A stretch of DNA of 64,000 bases from Planctomycetota bacterium (lineage in GTDB: Bacteria > Planctomycetota > UBA1135 > GCA-002686595). The notes below the pieces were generated by a model. It saw only the letters and a program-made list of their open reading frames with translations, ran no database searches and was not told the origin of the DNA. Within the stretch, counting starts at the first letter, position 1, and each line of letters opens with the position of its first letter. Shown here one piece after another: positions 8,775 to 17,522 of this stretch. The position numbers were made by a program, and so were the translations under genes. The stretch is taken from NCBI GenBank assembly GCA_014238415.1, contig JABABA010000016.1, forward strand, positions 1 through 64,000, written 5' to 3'.

Positions 8775-9301
8775 GCCTGCGTCCCGCCACGGTGCAGGAT
8801 GTGGAACCGATCCTGGATCTGGTCAACGATCTCGCGGCGGACGGCGAGATGTTGCCCCGTTCCCCCGCCACCACCATCGAACGCCTGCGCGACTTTGTTG
8901 TGGCCGAGGTGGACGGCAGGTTTGCGGGCTGCGGCGCTCTGGCCCTGGTCTGGACCGACATGGCAGAAATCCGCTCCATTGCCGTTGCCAAAGAACAGCG
9001 CGGCAAGGGGCTGGGGCGCAAGATGGCCCTCTTCCTGTTGGAGGAAGCCGAACGCCTGGGCGTTGCGCGCGTGATGGCCTTCACCTATGTGACCGGTTTC
9101 TTCGATCGCCTGGGGTTCCGCGAAGTGGACCACGCGGCTCTGCCCCACAAGGTGTTCCAGGACTGCCTGAACTGCCCCAAGTTCCACCGTTGCGACGAAG
9201 TAGCGGTGGTCAAGGACCTGAGCTGCAGCCAAGACGCGCCGCCCCTGGGCCCCTTGAGCCTGCCCATGCCCGGCAGGCACCTGCCCAAGCGCAAGACCTA
9301 G
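8741..9301 (+). CDS. argA: GNAT acetyltransferase, probable N-acetylglutamate synthase (short ArgA type)
   Basis: The protein (186 residues from the ATG at 8741) is a single GNAT domain: IRSIAV (78-83), the acetyl-CoA loop QRGKGLG (86-92), and FFDRLGFREV (120-129). After the GNAT core it carries the PHKVFQDCLNCPKFHRCDE segment with Cys142, Cys145 and Cys151, which is characteristic of the short ArgA-like synthases and may bind a metal. It would supply N-acetylglutamate, the first intermediate. The start at 8741 follows GAAGG closely; an upstream ATG at 8690 would add 17 residues inside argH. It is the last gene of the operon. Confidence 0.82.
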   Translation: MEDTPQVLEQLSLRPATVQDVEPILDLVNDLAADGEMLPRSPATTIERLRDFVVAEVDGRFAGCGALALVWTDMAEIRSIAVAKEQRGKGLGRKMALFLLEEAERLGVARVMAFTYVTGFFDRLGFREVDHAALPHKVFQDCLNCPKFHRCDEVAVVKDLSCSQDAPPLGPLSLPMPGRHLPKRKT

Positions 9302-9326
9302 CCCCCCTGGGGTGTCAGGTGCGAAC

Positions 9327-9353
9327 ACAGCAGGAGCGCCGTATTCCTGCTGT
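9327..9353. terminator. hairpin between convergent genes
   Basis: A perfect 9-bp inverted repeat, ACAGCAGGA (9327-9335) and TCCTGCTGT (9345-9353), with a 9-nt loop lies between the end of the arginine operon and the end of the GMC oxidoreductase gene on the other strand. No T-run follows on either side, so it is a likely but unproven bidirectional terminator. Confidence 0.5.
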
Positions 9354-9355
9354 TC

Positions 9356-10954
9356 CTACGCATTGGCCTCGGGCACGAGCCCCATGGCACGCTCCGCGAG
9401 GGCAGTGATGGTCAAGGAGGGATTGACTCCGGGATTGGCTGAGACCGCTGAGCCATCGATAACCAAAATCTCCGGATGGCCAAACAGGCGGTGCGAGCTG
9501 TCAATCACGCCCTCGGTGGAATTCGCACCCATGGCGCAGCCCCCCAGGATGTGCGCCGTGGTGGGTTTTCCCAACAGCGTCTGGGTCACAAGCGTGCCCA
9601 CATCCCCGTCGAGTTTTTCCGCCATGCGCTCGCCCAGGTCGTCGGCCTGGGGCATATCCGCTGTGGGCCCGGGGCCATCATTCGAGCGTGAACGAAGGCT
9701 TCCCAGTCGGCCGAGCTTGAGGGTCAAGGTCTCCGGATGACTCTTCATGTAGAGCAGGATCACCGTGGAGCGCGCCCAATCCAGCACCGTATAGGCCCGG
9801 ATCCAACGCATTGGATGCCGTGCGACCTTGCCAACTATATCCCGGCAACGGGCGAACAGATTGCGCCCTCTGCCATGGGGAGCCATGCCCAATCGAAAGA
9901 ACCCTGAGCCGGAGGGGTAGCGCACGGTCTCCAGGTGAGTGCCCTTGTCCAGGTGCAGAATCGACCCGATGGCCACACCCTTGGAATGATCCACACCCCG
10001 CCGGAAAGTCTGCACCCCGGTCAGGCTCTCGCAGTTGGTGCGCACGCTGCGGCCGAGTTGATCGGACACCTGCGGCAAGCCCTTTTCTCTTCCAGCCATG
10101 GAAAGCAGCAGGGGCAAGGTGCCCAGCACGCCACCGGCCATGACCACACGATCCGCACTGTAGCTGCGCCGGGAAAAGAAACCGCCCCAGCGCCGAACAC
10201 GCGTCTCCAAGGTGACCCGCTCCCCTGCCTTCGCTTGCCTGACAGCAGTCACGCGGGTGTCCGCCTGCACCCGCACCCCCAGTTTTTCGGCCAGGTGCAG
10301 GTAATTGTGAGGCAGAGAGTTCTTGGCTCCGTGCCGACACCCAACCATGCAGGCCCCACAGCGGATGCAACCCGTTCGCGGGGGTCCTTCGCCACCCAGA
10401 TAGGGATCCGGTACGGTCACACCCGGCTCCCCGAACCAGACCCCCACCCGGGCGGGATGATGCTGATCCGCAAGGCCCAGATCCGCTGCCACCTCCGCCA
10501 GAGCCTCGTCCGAAGGAGTCGAAAACGGAACCTCAGCGGCACCCAGCATCCTCAAGGCGGTTTCATAGTGCGGAGCCAACTCACTCTTCCAGTCCGCCAA
10601 CCCGCTCCAGGACGAAGATTCAAAGAAGGAGTCAGAGGGGGTTGGCAGGGTATTGGCGTAGACCAACGACCCCCCGCCAACCCCGACCCCGGACAGCACG
10701 GTCATGTGCCGAAAGAAGGTCATGCGCAGGATGCCACGACAACCGAGCCAGGGCAGCCAAAGCCAACGGCGCAGATTCCAGTTGCTACGGGCAAAATCCT
10801 TGTCACGAAAGCGGCGGCCTTGCTCCAGCACCAGCACCGAGTAGCCCTTTTGCGCCAGGCGCAGGGCCGAGACCGAGCCACCAAAACCCGAACCCACGAT
10901 GATCCAATCAAAGTGCTCGCGTTCTCTGTTGGAAGCTGAACCCACAGAACTCAT
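9356..10954 (-). CDS. GMC-family FAD oxidoreductase (cholesterol-oxidase-like)
   Basis: The 532-residue protein has an N-terminal FAD-binding site IIVGSGFGGSVSALRLA (about residues 18-34), the GMC motif region GVGVGGGSLVYAN, and a C-terminal GGCAMG...GHPEILVIDGSAV region. Between them is a cysteine cluster, CIRCGACMVGCRHGAKN, of the C-x2-C-x2-C-x3-C kind seen in bacterial cholesterol-oxidase-like members; it may bind a metal or Fe-S centre. No export signal is visible, so it is probably cytoplasmic. Its start overlaps the stop of the aldehyde dehydrogenase gene by 4 nt, so the two form an operon and probably oxidise an alcohol or sterol-like substrate in sequence (inference). The exact substrate cannot be read from the sequence. 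Confidence 0.85.
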   Translation of the reverse strand: MSSVGSASNREREHFDWIIVGSGFGGSVSALRLAQKGYSVLVLEQGRRFRDKDFARSNWNLRRWLWLPWLGCRGILRMTFFRHMTVLSGVGVGGGSLVYANTLPTPSDSFFESSSWSGLADWKSELAPHYETALRMLGAAEVPFSTPSDEALAEVAADLGLADQHHPARVGVWFGEPGVTVPDPYLGGEGPPRTGCIRCGACMVGCRHGAKNSLPHNYLHLAEKLGVRVQADTRVTAVRQAKAGERVTLETRVRRWGGFFSRRSYSADRVVMAGGVLGTLPLLLSMAGREKGLPQVSDQLGRSVRTNCESLTGVQTFRRGVDHSKGVAIGSILHLDKGTHLETVRYPSGSGFFRLGMAPHGRGRNLFARCRDIVGKVARHPMRWIRAYTVLDWARSTVILLYMKSHPETLTLKLGRLGSLRSRSNDGPGPTADMPQADDLGERMAEKLDGDVGTLVTQTLLGKPTTAHILGGCAMGANSTEGVIDSSHRLFGHPEILVIDGSAVSANPGVNPSLTITALAERAMGLVPEANA

Positions 10955-12624
10955 CCCCTCACCCCCGGGGAGAGCACTGCCAGGAATCTGCCCAACCCCG
11001 GCCGGGCCTCATAGCGGGTCAGAGCCTTGGCAGTGGCCAGCGCATGCTTGTGCCTGGCAAACCAGAGCGGCTTGAAGAGTGGCAGAAAGGGTCCTTCCAG
11101 CACGCTCTTCTGCACTCCCTCCAGCAACTCCGTGTTGTGCACGAACCCCACACCACTTTGGATGTCGGCGCGAGTGTGTCCCGGATGGGCTCCCCAGGGA
11201 ATCACCCCCAGACCATAGGCCACCCCGGTCCAGTGATTGACCGCGATCGAACCATAGCGCAGGTCCGCCAAGGCCCTCTCATAGCTCGATGAGTGCCGCC
11301 GAATGCTGCGGGGATCCATGATCAATGTGCACGACAGGGTGCCGAACAGATTGCGATTGCAGAACTCAACCGCGCTGGGCAGGAACTCTGGGGCGCTGGC
11401 ACCTCGCAGGGCGGTTTCCGCCAGTACACCGCACCAGGCTTCTTGACCAAACGCCAGGGGAAACGGGCCATCGGGATCCAGGCCTGTGGCGAAGGCCCAG
11501 GGCAGATTCCCATCCTGCCCCTGCCCCAGCAGCTGCAGATTGGGATGGGCCTCGCAAAAAGCCCGATGGCGGTCCGCCGATCCGGGGTAGTAGGCCCTCC
11601 GGGTTGGGATCTGCTCCAGTTCCCTGGCCACTGCGTCCAAGAACTCGTTCCTTTGGGGCCAGTCCAAAGAGGTCACCAGCACCTTGGCTGCCACGCAATT
11701 GAACGAGGCGTTGTTCACCAACATGCTGGACACGTTCTCAACCTGATGGCGCATCTCCTGAGCACTCCAGACACCGGGGACCACAATCACCGGCGTCACA
11801 CAGCCAAGCTCCGCGCTGATGGGCTTGTTCAAGGTTGAAGTTCCGCTGGCTCGATTCGCCTCACGTACCTGGGGATCACCCCAGACGATTGAGTCGTAGG
11901 TTGCCGCAGAGCCAGTGACATGAACCTCGTCCACCTGGGCATGGTGCACCAACGCCGCGCCCTCCTCCGCGCCCCCCACCACGATCTGCAAAAGGCCCAG
12001 CTCGATGGCCACGCGAAAGGCGCGCTCGAGGTGCGGTGCCAGATCCTCGTTGACCGGATTGGTCTTCAGGACACAGGCCCGGTTGCGGGCAAAGAGCAGA
12101 TGAAGGAAGTCTTGAGGGCCGATGCTGGACACATTGCCCGCGGACAGCAAGGCCGCCACACCAGGCTCCCTGCCAACCAGCTCTTCTTCCAGCGCGGCCG
12201 CGTCTTGGGCCTCGACTCCAGGTTGCAGCCAGACAGCTGCACGAACACCGGGGAACAAGAGCCGGTCCTCGAGATTTCTGGGCATGACAGAAATCGTGTC
12301 TTGTCCTGCCCGAACAGATCCCTTGGCCGACGGTGCTCGGCCCAACAACCCTGCCAGAGTGCGGTCCAGCAGACGCAGATTGCGCAGCACGCTCATGGGC
12401 CCGTTGAGCCATTCCTCCGCGGCCAGATTTGAGTCGGGATCAATCCCCTTGGCCTCGCAAGAAGTCGCCACCCAGGCTTGCGCCTCCGCAAGAACATCCC
12501 GCCGCAACTCACCGATCAAATCGAGCCGTTGCTCAAGGGACATGGCTTCCAGGCGACGAGCCCCCGCAAGGGCACACTTCACAGCACCTTCCACACTCTC
12601 AGCGGATTCTCTTCCAATAACCAT
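10951..12624 (-). CDS. aldehyde dehydrogenase family protein
   Basis: This 557-residue protein is a divergent member of the NAD(P)-dependent aldehyde dehydrogenase superfamily. Visible signs are CVLKTNPVNE (184-193, cofactor-binding lysine region), VHVTGSAATYD (235-245), the general-base region AELGC (271-275, usually ELGG) and the nucleophile in SFNCVAAK (Cys310). The C-terminal half, with FCNRNLFGTLSCTL, also resembles the family. The gene overlaps the GMC oxidoreductase gene (ATGA), and the pair probably converts an alcohol through an aldehyde to an acid. The substrate is not known. Confidence 0.78.
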   Translation of the reverse strand: MVIGRESAESVEGAVKCALAGARRLEAMSLEQRLDLIGELRRDVLAEAQAWVATSCEAKGIDPDSNLAAEEWLNGPMSVLRNLRLLDRTLAGLLGRAPSAKGSVRAGQDTISVMPRNLEDRLLFPGVRAAVWLQPGVEAQDAAALEEELVGREPGVAALLSAGNVSSIGPQDFLHLLFARNRACVLKTNPVNEDLAPHLERAFRVAIELGLLQIVVGGAEEGAALVHHAQVDEVHVTGSAATYDSIVWGDPQVREANRASGTSTLNKPISAELGCVTPVIVVPGVWSAQEMRHQVENVSSMLVNNASFNCVAAKVLVTSLDWPQRNEFLDAVARELEQIPTRRAYYPGSADRHRAFCEAHPNLQLLGQGQDGNLPWAFATGLDPDGPFPLAFGQEAWCGVLAETALRGASAPEFLPSAVEFCNRNLFGTLSCTLIMDPRSIRRHSSSYERALADLRYGSIAVNHWTGVAYGLGVIPWGAHPGHTRADIQSGVGFVHNTELLEGVQKSVLEGPFLPLFKPLWFARHKHALATAKALTRYEARPGLGRFLAVLSPGVRG

Positions 12625-12662
12625 GCCCCAGCAGGATAGCGCCAGGACTCAGCCCCAAACAG

Positions 12663-12700
12663 GAGCCGCCGCGCTGGATTTTGTTCCAGCGCGGCGGCTC
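12663..12700. terminator. perfect 16-bp stem hairpin downstream of aceA
   Basis: The arms 12663-12678 (GAGCCGCCGCGCTGGA) and 12685-12700 are exact inverted complements with a TTTTGT loop. It lies 46 nt past the aceA stop and 39 nt before the aldehyde dehydrogenase start, both on the minus strand. No T-run follows on the minus strand, so it may act as a terminator for aceBA, as an RNA end protector or as a protein-binding site. Confidence 0.55.
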
Positions 12701-12745
12701 AGCCAGGTCTTGAAGAACCAGGCTCCTATCTGACAGGTTTTTTTG

Positions 12746-14044
12746 TCAGGCGGCTTGCTCGCCATCGGTCTCGAACTGGGCTACTTCCGTGGAGCCCTCC
12801 ATGGCAGTGGTGGACGACTTGCCGCCGCTGATGGCCTGGGCCACCCGATCGAAGTAACCGGTTCCCACCTCGCGCTGATGGCGCGTGGCGCTGTAACCGG
12901 CCGCTTCACTGGCGAATTCCGCCTGCTGCAGACGCGAGTAGGCAGCCATGCCCTCATCGCGATAGCCGTTGGCCAGATCAAACATAGAATGGTTCAGGGC
13001 GTGGAACCCCGCCAGGGTCACGAACTGGAACTTGTAGCCCATGGCTCCCAGCTCGCGCTGGAATTTGGCGATGGTGGATTCGTCGAGCTTGGCTCGCCAG
13101 TTGAAGGATGGGCTGCAGTTGTAGGCCAGCAACTTGCCAGGGAACTGGGCGTGGATCGCGTCAGCGAACTTCTTGGCCTGGGCAAGGTCAGGGTGACTGG
13201 TTTCACACCAGATCACATCGGCATAGGGCGCGTAGGCAAGACCACGGGCAATGGCCTGGTCAATGCCCGGCTTGGTGGCGAAGAATCCTTCGGCTGTGCG
13301 CTCGCCGGTCAAGAACTCCGCATCACGCGGGTCCACATCGCTGGTGAGCAGGGCTGCCGCGTCTGCATCCGTGCGGGCCACGAGAACCGTGGGAACACCA
13401 CAGACATCCGCTGCCAGACGGGCAGCATTGAGAGTGCGAATGAAGCTCTGGGTGGGAACCAGGACCTTGCCGCCCAGATGGCCACACTTCTTTTCGGAAG
13501 CGAGCTGATCCTCGAAGTGTACGCCGGCGGCGCCCGCTTCAATCATGCTCTTCATCAGTTCAAAAGCGTTAAAGGGGCCGCCAAAGCCCGCCTCTGCGTC
13601 GGCCACGATCGGTGCAAACCAATTCACCGAATCATCGCCTTCCGCGTGGGTCACCTGGTCGGCGCGCTGCAGGCACTGGTTGATGCGCTTGACAACCTGT
13701 GGCACGCTGTTGGCCGGATAGAGGCTCTGGTCGGGATACATCTGACCCGCGAGGTTTGCGTCAGCAGCCACCTGCCAGCCGGACAGGTAGATCGCCTTGA
13801 GACCAGCCTTGACCTGCTGCATGGCCTGATTGCCAGTCAATGCGCCCAGGGCGTTGATGTGCTGGTCCCCATGGAGCAGACCCCACAAACGCTCGGCACC
13901 CATCTCGGCCAATGTGTACTCGAGGGTCACAGAACCACGCAGAGCTTCCACATCATCGGGAGTGTAGTCGCGCTTGATGCCGTCCCAGCGGGTAGAGGCA
14001 AGATCTGTTTGGTTGGGCCAGTTAGGGCTGTTGAAGTCTGTCAT
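12746..14044 (-). CDS. aceA: isocitrate lyase AceA
   Basis: Isocitrate lyase splits isocitrate into succinate and glyoxylate, the first step of the glyoxylate shunt. The 432-residue protein has the hallmarks [10 protein letters not shown] (88-97), the catalytic KKCGH (185-189), the [16 protein letters not shown] metal-site region, and [12 protein letters not shown] near the C-terminal half. The length matches bacterial tetrameric enzymes. It lies 85 nt after aceB on the same strand. I see no strong Shine-Dalgarno before its ATG. Confidence 0.95.
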   Translation of the reverse strand: MTDFNSPNWPNQTDLASTRWDGIKRDYTPDDVEALRGSVTLEYTLAEMGAERLWGLLHGDQHINALGALTGNQAMQQVKAGLKAIYLSGWQVAADANLAGQMYPDQSLYPANSVPQVVKRINQCLQRADQVTHAEGDDSVNWFAPIVADAEAGFGGPFNAFELMKSMIEAGAAGVHFEDQLASEKKCGHLGGKVLVPTQSFIRTLNAARLAADVCGVPTVLVARTDADAAALLTSDVDPRDAEFLTGERTAEGFFATKPGIDQAIARGLAYAPYADVIWCETSHPDLAQAKKFADAIHAQFPGKLLAYNCSPSFNWRAKLDESTIAKFQRELGAMGYKFQFVTLAGFHALNHSMFDLANGYRDEGMAAYSRLQQAEFASEAAGYSATRHQREVGTGYFDRVAQAISGGKSSTTAMEGSTEVAQFETDGEQAA

Positions 14045-14129
14045 GGTGTCGAAGGTTGGCTGATTTCTGGGTTTGGGTTTCGGACTCGCCTGAGAGGGGC
14101 TGTTTGGTTTGCTGTTGCTTTCTGGTCAG

Positions 14130-15746
14130 TCAACTGTCCAGGTGGTCGTAGGCTGCGAGGGTCAAGAAGGCGGGCATTTCCCGGGCCAGGATCTGACTCT
14201 CGAACAACTCACCCGCCAGGGCATAGCGCTCGCGCGTGTAGGCGATGTCGCCCATCTCGGCCCGCAAACTGGCCAGGGTCTGGGCCAATTCCGTGCGCAG
14301 GAGGTAGGCGTCAATAATGACTCCATCTGTGGTCTGAGCCCTGTGGCGACGCCACTGCCAGAGCTGCGAGCGGGAGATCTCTGCGGTGGCCGCATCCTCC
14401 ATCAGATTGTCAATGGGCACGCAGCCGTTGCCGGAAAGCCAGGCAGCCATGTACCGCAGGCCAACGGAGAGATTCTGGCGCACGCCCTGCATGCTGATGG
14501 TGCCCTCGGGTACGGCCAGCAGGTCCTCACGCTGGATGCCGCAGGGATTCCTCACCAGATCGATCTGGTTCGCCTGGGGCATGGCTTCATCGAACTCTGT
14601 CAGGGCCAATGCCATCAGGCCCGGGTGCGCAACCCAGGTACCATCGTGACCGTTCTTGACCTCACGCCGCTTGTCTGCGCTGACCTTGGCCATGGCGGCG
14701 GCATTGGCCTCCTCGTCCCCACGAATGGGGATCTGTGCAGCCATGCCTCCCATGGCATGAGCGCCCCGGCGGTGGCAGGTCTCAACGAGAAGTTGGGAGT
14801 AAGCGCTCAAGAAGCGCCGATCCATGCCCACGCTGCCGCGATCGGGCATTACGCAATCTGGAAGACTGCGCGTGGTCTTGATGAAGCTGAAGATGTAATC
14901 CCAGCGACCGCAGTTGAGACCGACAATGTGCTCGCGCAACTCAAAGAGGATCTCGTCCATCTCAAAAGCCGCGGGCAGGGTCTCGATCAGCACGGTGACC
15001 TTGATGGTTCCCTGGGGCAGTCCCAAGGCTTCCTGGGCCTGGACGAAGACGTCGTTCCACAGACGCGCTTCCAGGTGGCTCTCGAGCTTGGGCAGATAGA
15101 AGTAGGGTCCTGTACCCCGGGCCTTGAGTTCGTGGGCGTTGTGCCACAGGTAAAGGGCAAAGTCAAAAATCGAGGCCGACACGGGCCGATCGTCCACAAG
15201 ACAATGCTTCTCTTCCAGGTGCCAGCCCCGAGGCCGAACCAGAAGTGTTGCGATCTTCTCGTTCAAGGCATAGGCCTTGCCTGTTTCGGGATGCACGAAG
15301 TCGATGGTGCGCCTGACAGCGTCCATCAGATTCACCTGCCCAGCGATCAGGTTCTCCCAGGTGGGCGAACAGGAATCCTCGAAGTCCGCCATGAAAACCC
15401 TGGCACCTGAATTGAGGGCGTTGATCACCATCTTCCGATCCGGGGGTCCGGTGATCTCCACTCTGCGATCGGCAAGATCCTTGGGCGTGCTGGCAACGCG
15501 CCAGTCCCCTTCGCGTACGCTCTGGGTCTGCTCCAAGAAGTCGGGCAGTTCACCCTGATCAAAGCGCGCCTGGCGCGCGACCCGGGCGGCCAGCAGTTCT
15601 TGCCTGCGGGCGCGATGGGCACGTTCCAGGTCCGCCACAAACCCCAGGGCTTCAGGACTCAGAATCTGCGGATTGGCAGCCCCGTGCAAAGTAACCCCCG
15701 GGGGCATGGAAGCGGGGCCAGAGGGCTGACGGGCGTTGGAGGTCAT
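14130..15746 (-). CDS. aceB: malate synthase A AceB
   Basis: Malate synthase condenses glyoxylate with acetyl-CoA to malate. The 538-residue protein is the AceB (isoform A) type: VFMADFEDSCSPTWEN near residue 113, RPRGWHLEEKH, the catalytic region ETLPAAFEMDEILFELREH with its GLNCGRWDYIFSFIK continuation, and HAMGGMAAQIP. It is the promoter-proximal gene of the aceBA pair. Together with aceA it allows growth on acetate or fatty-acid-derived acetyl-CoA. Confidence 0.95.
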   Translation of the reverse strand: MTSNARQPSGPASMPPGVTLHGAANPQILSPEALGFVADLERAHRARRQELLAARVARQARFDQGELPDFLEQTQSVREGDWRVASTPKDLADRRVEITGPPDRKMVINALNSGARVFMADFEDSCSPTWENLIAGQVNLMDAVRRTIDFVHPETGKAYALNEKIATLLVRPRGWHLEEKHCLVDDRPVSASIFDFALYLWHNAHELKARGTGPYFYLPKLESHLEARLWNDVFVQAQEALGLPQGTIKVTVLIETLPAAFEMDEILFELREHIVGLNCGRWDYIFSFIKTTRSLPDCVMPDRGSVGMDRRFLSAYSQLLVETCHRRGAHAMGGMAAQIPIRGDEEANAAAMAKVSADKRREVKNGHDGTWVAHPGLMALALTEFDEAMPQANQIDLVRNPCGIQREDLLAVPEGTISMQGVRQNLSVGLRYMAAWLSGNGCVPIDNLMEDAATAEISRSQLWQWRRHRAQTTDGVIIDAYLLRTELAQTLASLRAEMGDIAYTRERYALAGELFESQILAREMPAFLTLAAYDHLDS

Positions 15747-15800
15747 GGCAGCGGAGGAATGCTGTGAGGGACTGGGACAGAGACCTCGATTCCATCGTCA

Positions 15801-15830
15801 CGCCTCCCAATTGGACTTCAGTCGGAGGCG
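15801..15830. promoter_or_regulatory. inverted repeat upstream of aceB
   Basis: CGCCTCC (15801-15807) and GGAGGCG (15824-15830) form a 7-bp inverted repeat around a 16-nt centre that contains the palindrome CCAATTGG (15807-15814). It lies 55-84 nt before the aceB start and downstream of the anti-sigma gene. It could be an operator for aceBA or the terminator of the sigma operon; I cannot tell which. Confidence 0.35.
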
Positions 15831-15958
15831 AAGAAATACCCGGGCGCGAGCCCCATTCCCTCTCCAGGGACTTAGAAGGGCCCAAGACCTCGAAACCCGC
15901 AGGTTCCATAGCACCCGGGCGGAGAGAGGAGGGGCGAACCACTCCCTGGAACCGAACC

Positions 15959-16564
15959 CTAGTGCCCGCCGGTCAAGCGGTGCGAACCGCCTTTGGCATC
16001 AAGCCTGGGCACCCGCAGATTGTGCAACACTTCCACCGCGTCTTCAGCGAGGGGGCGTTCTTCAGAACCGGCTTTCCTCAAAGCCAGGCCCTCGGTCACG
16101 GGAAGCGGCAAGTGCTCAAGGGGCGCCTTCACCGCCGAGCCCTGTGCCAGGCCGGGGGCTCCAGCACCCGGAATCTGCTCCCCAGCAGACCCCGGATCCT
16201 GAGACTTGAAAAACACCGCGAACACCAACAAAGCCGCCGCAGCAGCAAGAGTTCCCACCAGAGCCAGGCGCGGCGCGCCCACTCGTGATCCAGACAATAA
16301 GCTGGCCGGCTCCAACAGACCCTCACGCTGCATCTGGGCGCGCACACCCTTCCACAGAGAAGGCGCGCTCGCCGCATGCAGGGTCTGAGCCTCACGGTTC
16401 AGATGACCACGCATGGTGATCCAAGGTTCCATGGACAAAGCGCAGGCCGGACAGCGGTCAATGTGCTGGTCGATAGCGCCGTTCTCTTCCGGATCCAAGT
16501 CGCCCCCCACATAAAGCGGGAAGGCTGCGCGGATTTCGGTGCAGGGACTGTCGAGGGGATTCAT
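15959..16564 (-). CDS. zinc-finger anti-sigma factor, single membrane segment
   Basis: The 201-residue protein begins with a cytoplasmic ZAS-type zinc domain: Cys8 and the H-x3-C-x2-C motif HIDRCPAC near residues 34-41. One hydrophobic segment (about residues 98-117, LALVGTLAAAAALLVFAVFF) follows, then a Gly/Pro-rich, presumably periplasmic region. This layout is that of anti-sigma factors that hold an ECF sigma factor at the membrane. It follows the sigma gene by 26 nt on the same strand and should be its partner. Confidence 0.85.
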   Translation of the reverse strand: MNPLDSPCTEIRAAFPLYVGGDLDPEENGAIDQHIDRCPACALSMEPWITMRGHLNREAQTLHAASAPSLWKGVRAQMQREGLLEPASLLSGSRVGAPRLALVGTLAAAAALLVFAVFFKSQDPGSAGEQIPGAGAPGLAQGSAVKAPLEHLPLPVTEGLALRKAGSEERPLAEDAVEVLHNLRVPRLDAKGGSHRLTGGH

Positions 16565-16590
16565 GATAAAAACAGGTTTGGCAGATTCAG

Positions 16591-17433
16591 TTACGGGCGC
16601 GCTGAGGGATCGTTGGTCGATTTGGCCTCATTTCCTGAGGCCTGGACCCGTTCGCGCCGTTGCCATTCCTCCAGGAACAGCTTGCGCGCCCGGTGCAGGC
16701 GCCAACGCACGGTCACATGGGTCGCGCCCACGATCTCGGCGATTTCGGGGCAGCCCAGGCCTTCGATCTCCCGCAGGGCCATCACCGATTGAAAGTGCGG
16801 CGCGAGGGTCTGCAGTACAGAGTGCACTTCGAGCCTGGTCTCCTCTGTGGTCAACTGATCAGAGGGATCCTCAACAGCCTCATCGGGCAGATCGATCGAG
16901 GGCTCGTCCTCTCCACTGCCGATCAGGGATGAAGTCGGACGCCGCTTGCGCAGGTGGTCGATGGCCAGATTGGTCACTATGCGATAGAGCCAGGTGGAAA
17001 AGGCGTATTGAAAGTCAAAGCGGCTCAGATGACGAAACGCCCGCAAGAAGGCCTCCTGACACAGATCCCGGGCATCCTCCTCCGATGGCACCATCTTGCG
17101 TGCCACCCTCTGGGCGCGGGCCTCGTGCCGCTCTACGAGCTGGCGGAAGGCGTCCTCTTCCCCGTCCTGGGCCCGGCGCACCAGGGCATGGTCCCGTGCC
17201 CGTTCCTCCGTACGCTGACTGGCGTCCGCTTCGTCTTGACCCGAGCGGGATGAATCCTGCAGGGGTTGGGGCTTGTTCTGGGGCTCTTGCATGGGTGGGG
17301 CTGATTCATTGTAACCCCGGGCCGACAGGAGTTCATCGGCGCTCACAGCTATGCGAATTTGCCCTTTCCCCGCAGACTCTCCCAGGGCAGCCCCCAACCG
17401 GGGACGCAGGTTGAGGCGATTCGTATGGGCCAT
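16591..17433 (-). CDS. ECF-type RNA polymerase sigma factor
   Basis: Sigma region 2 begins near residue 83 with LVRRAQDGEEDAFRQLVERH and continues through DLCQEAFLRAFRHLSRFD and FSTWLYRIVTNLAIDHLRKRR; region 4 includes LREIEGLGCPEIAEIVGATHVTV and WRLHRARKLF. The 280-residue reading includes an 80-residue N-terminal extension without similarity to the family; an internal ATG at 17292 (MQEPQNKP) gives a more usual length, and neither start has a clear ribosome-binding site. It is co-transcribed with the anti-sigma gene, and aceBA lies 212 nt beyond on the same strand. What signal it answers is not visible. Confidence 0.87.
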   Translation of the reverse strand: MAHTNRLNLRPRLGAALGESAGKGQIRIAVSADELLSARGYNESAPPMQEPQNKPQPLQDSSRSGQDEADASQRTEERARDHALVRRAQDGEEDAFRQLVERHEARAQRVARKMVPSEEDARDLCQEAFLRAFRHLSRFDFQYAFSTWLYRIVTNLAIDHLRKRRPTSSLIGSGEDEPSIDLPDEAVEDPSDQLTTEETRLEVHSVLQTLAPHFQSVMALREIEGLGCPEIAEIVGATHVTVRWRLHRARKLFLEEWQRRERVQASGNEAKSTNDPSARP

Positions 17434-17522
17434 GGGGATGTCTACGGAGGCCCCCAGAGGCCGTTGGGACCAGATTACAGGATCCTTCAGATCAATGACC
17501 CTGACTGGGACTTTCCCCGCCC

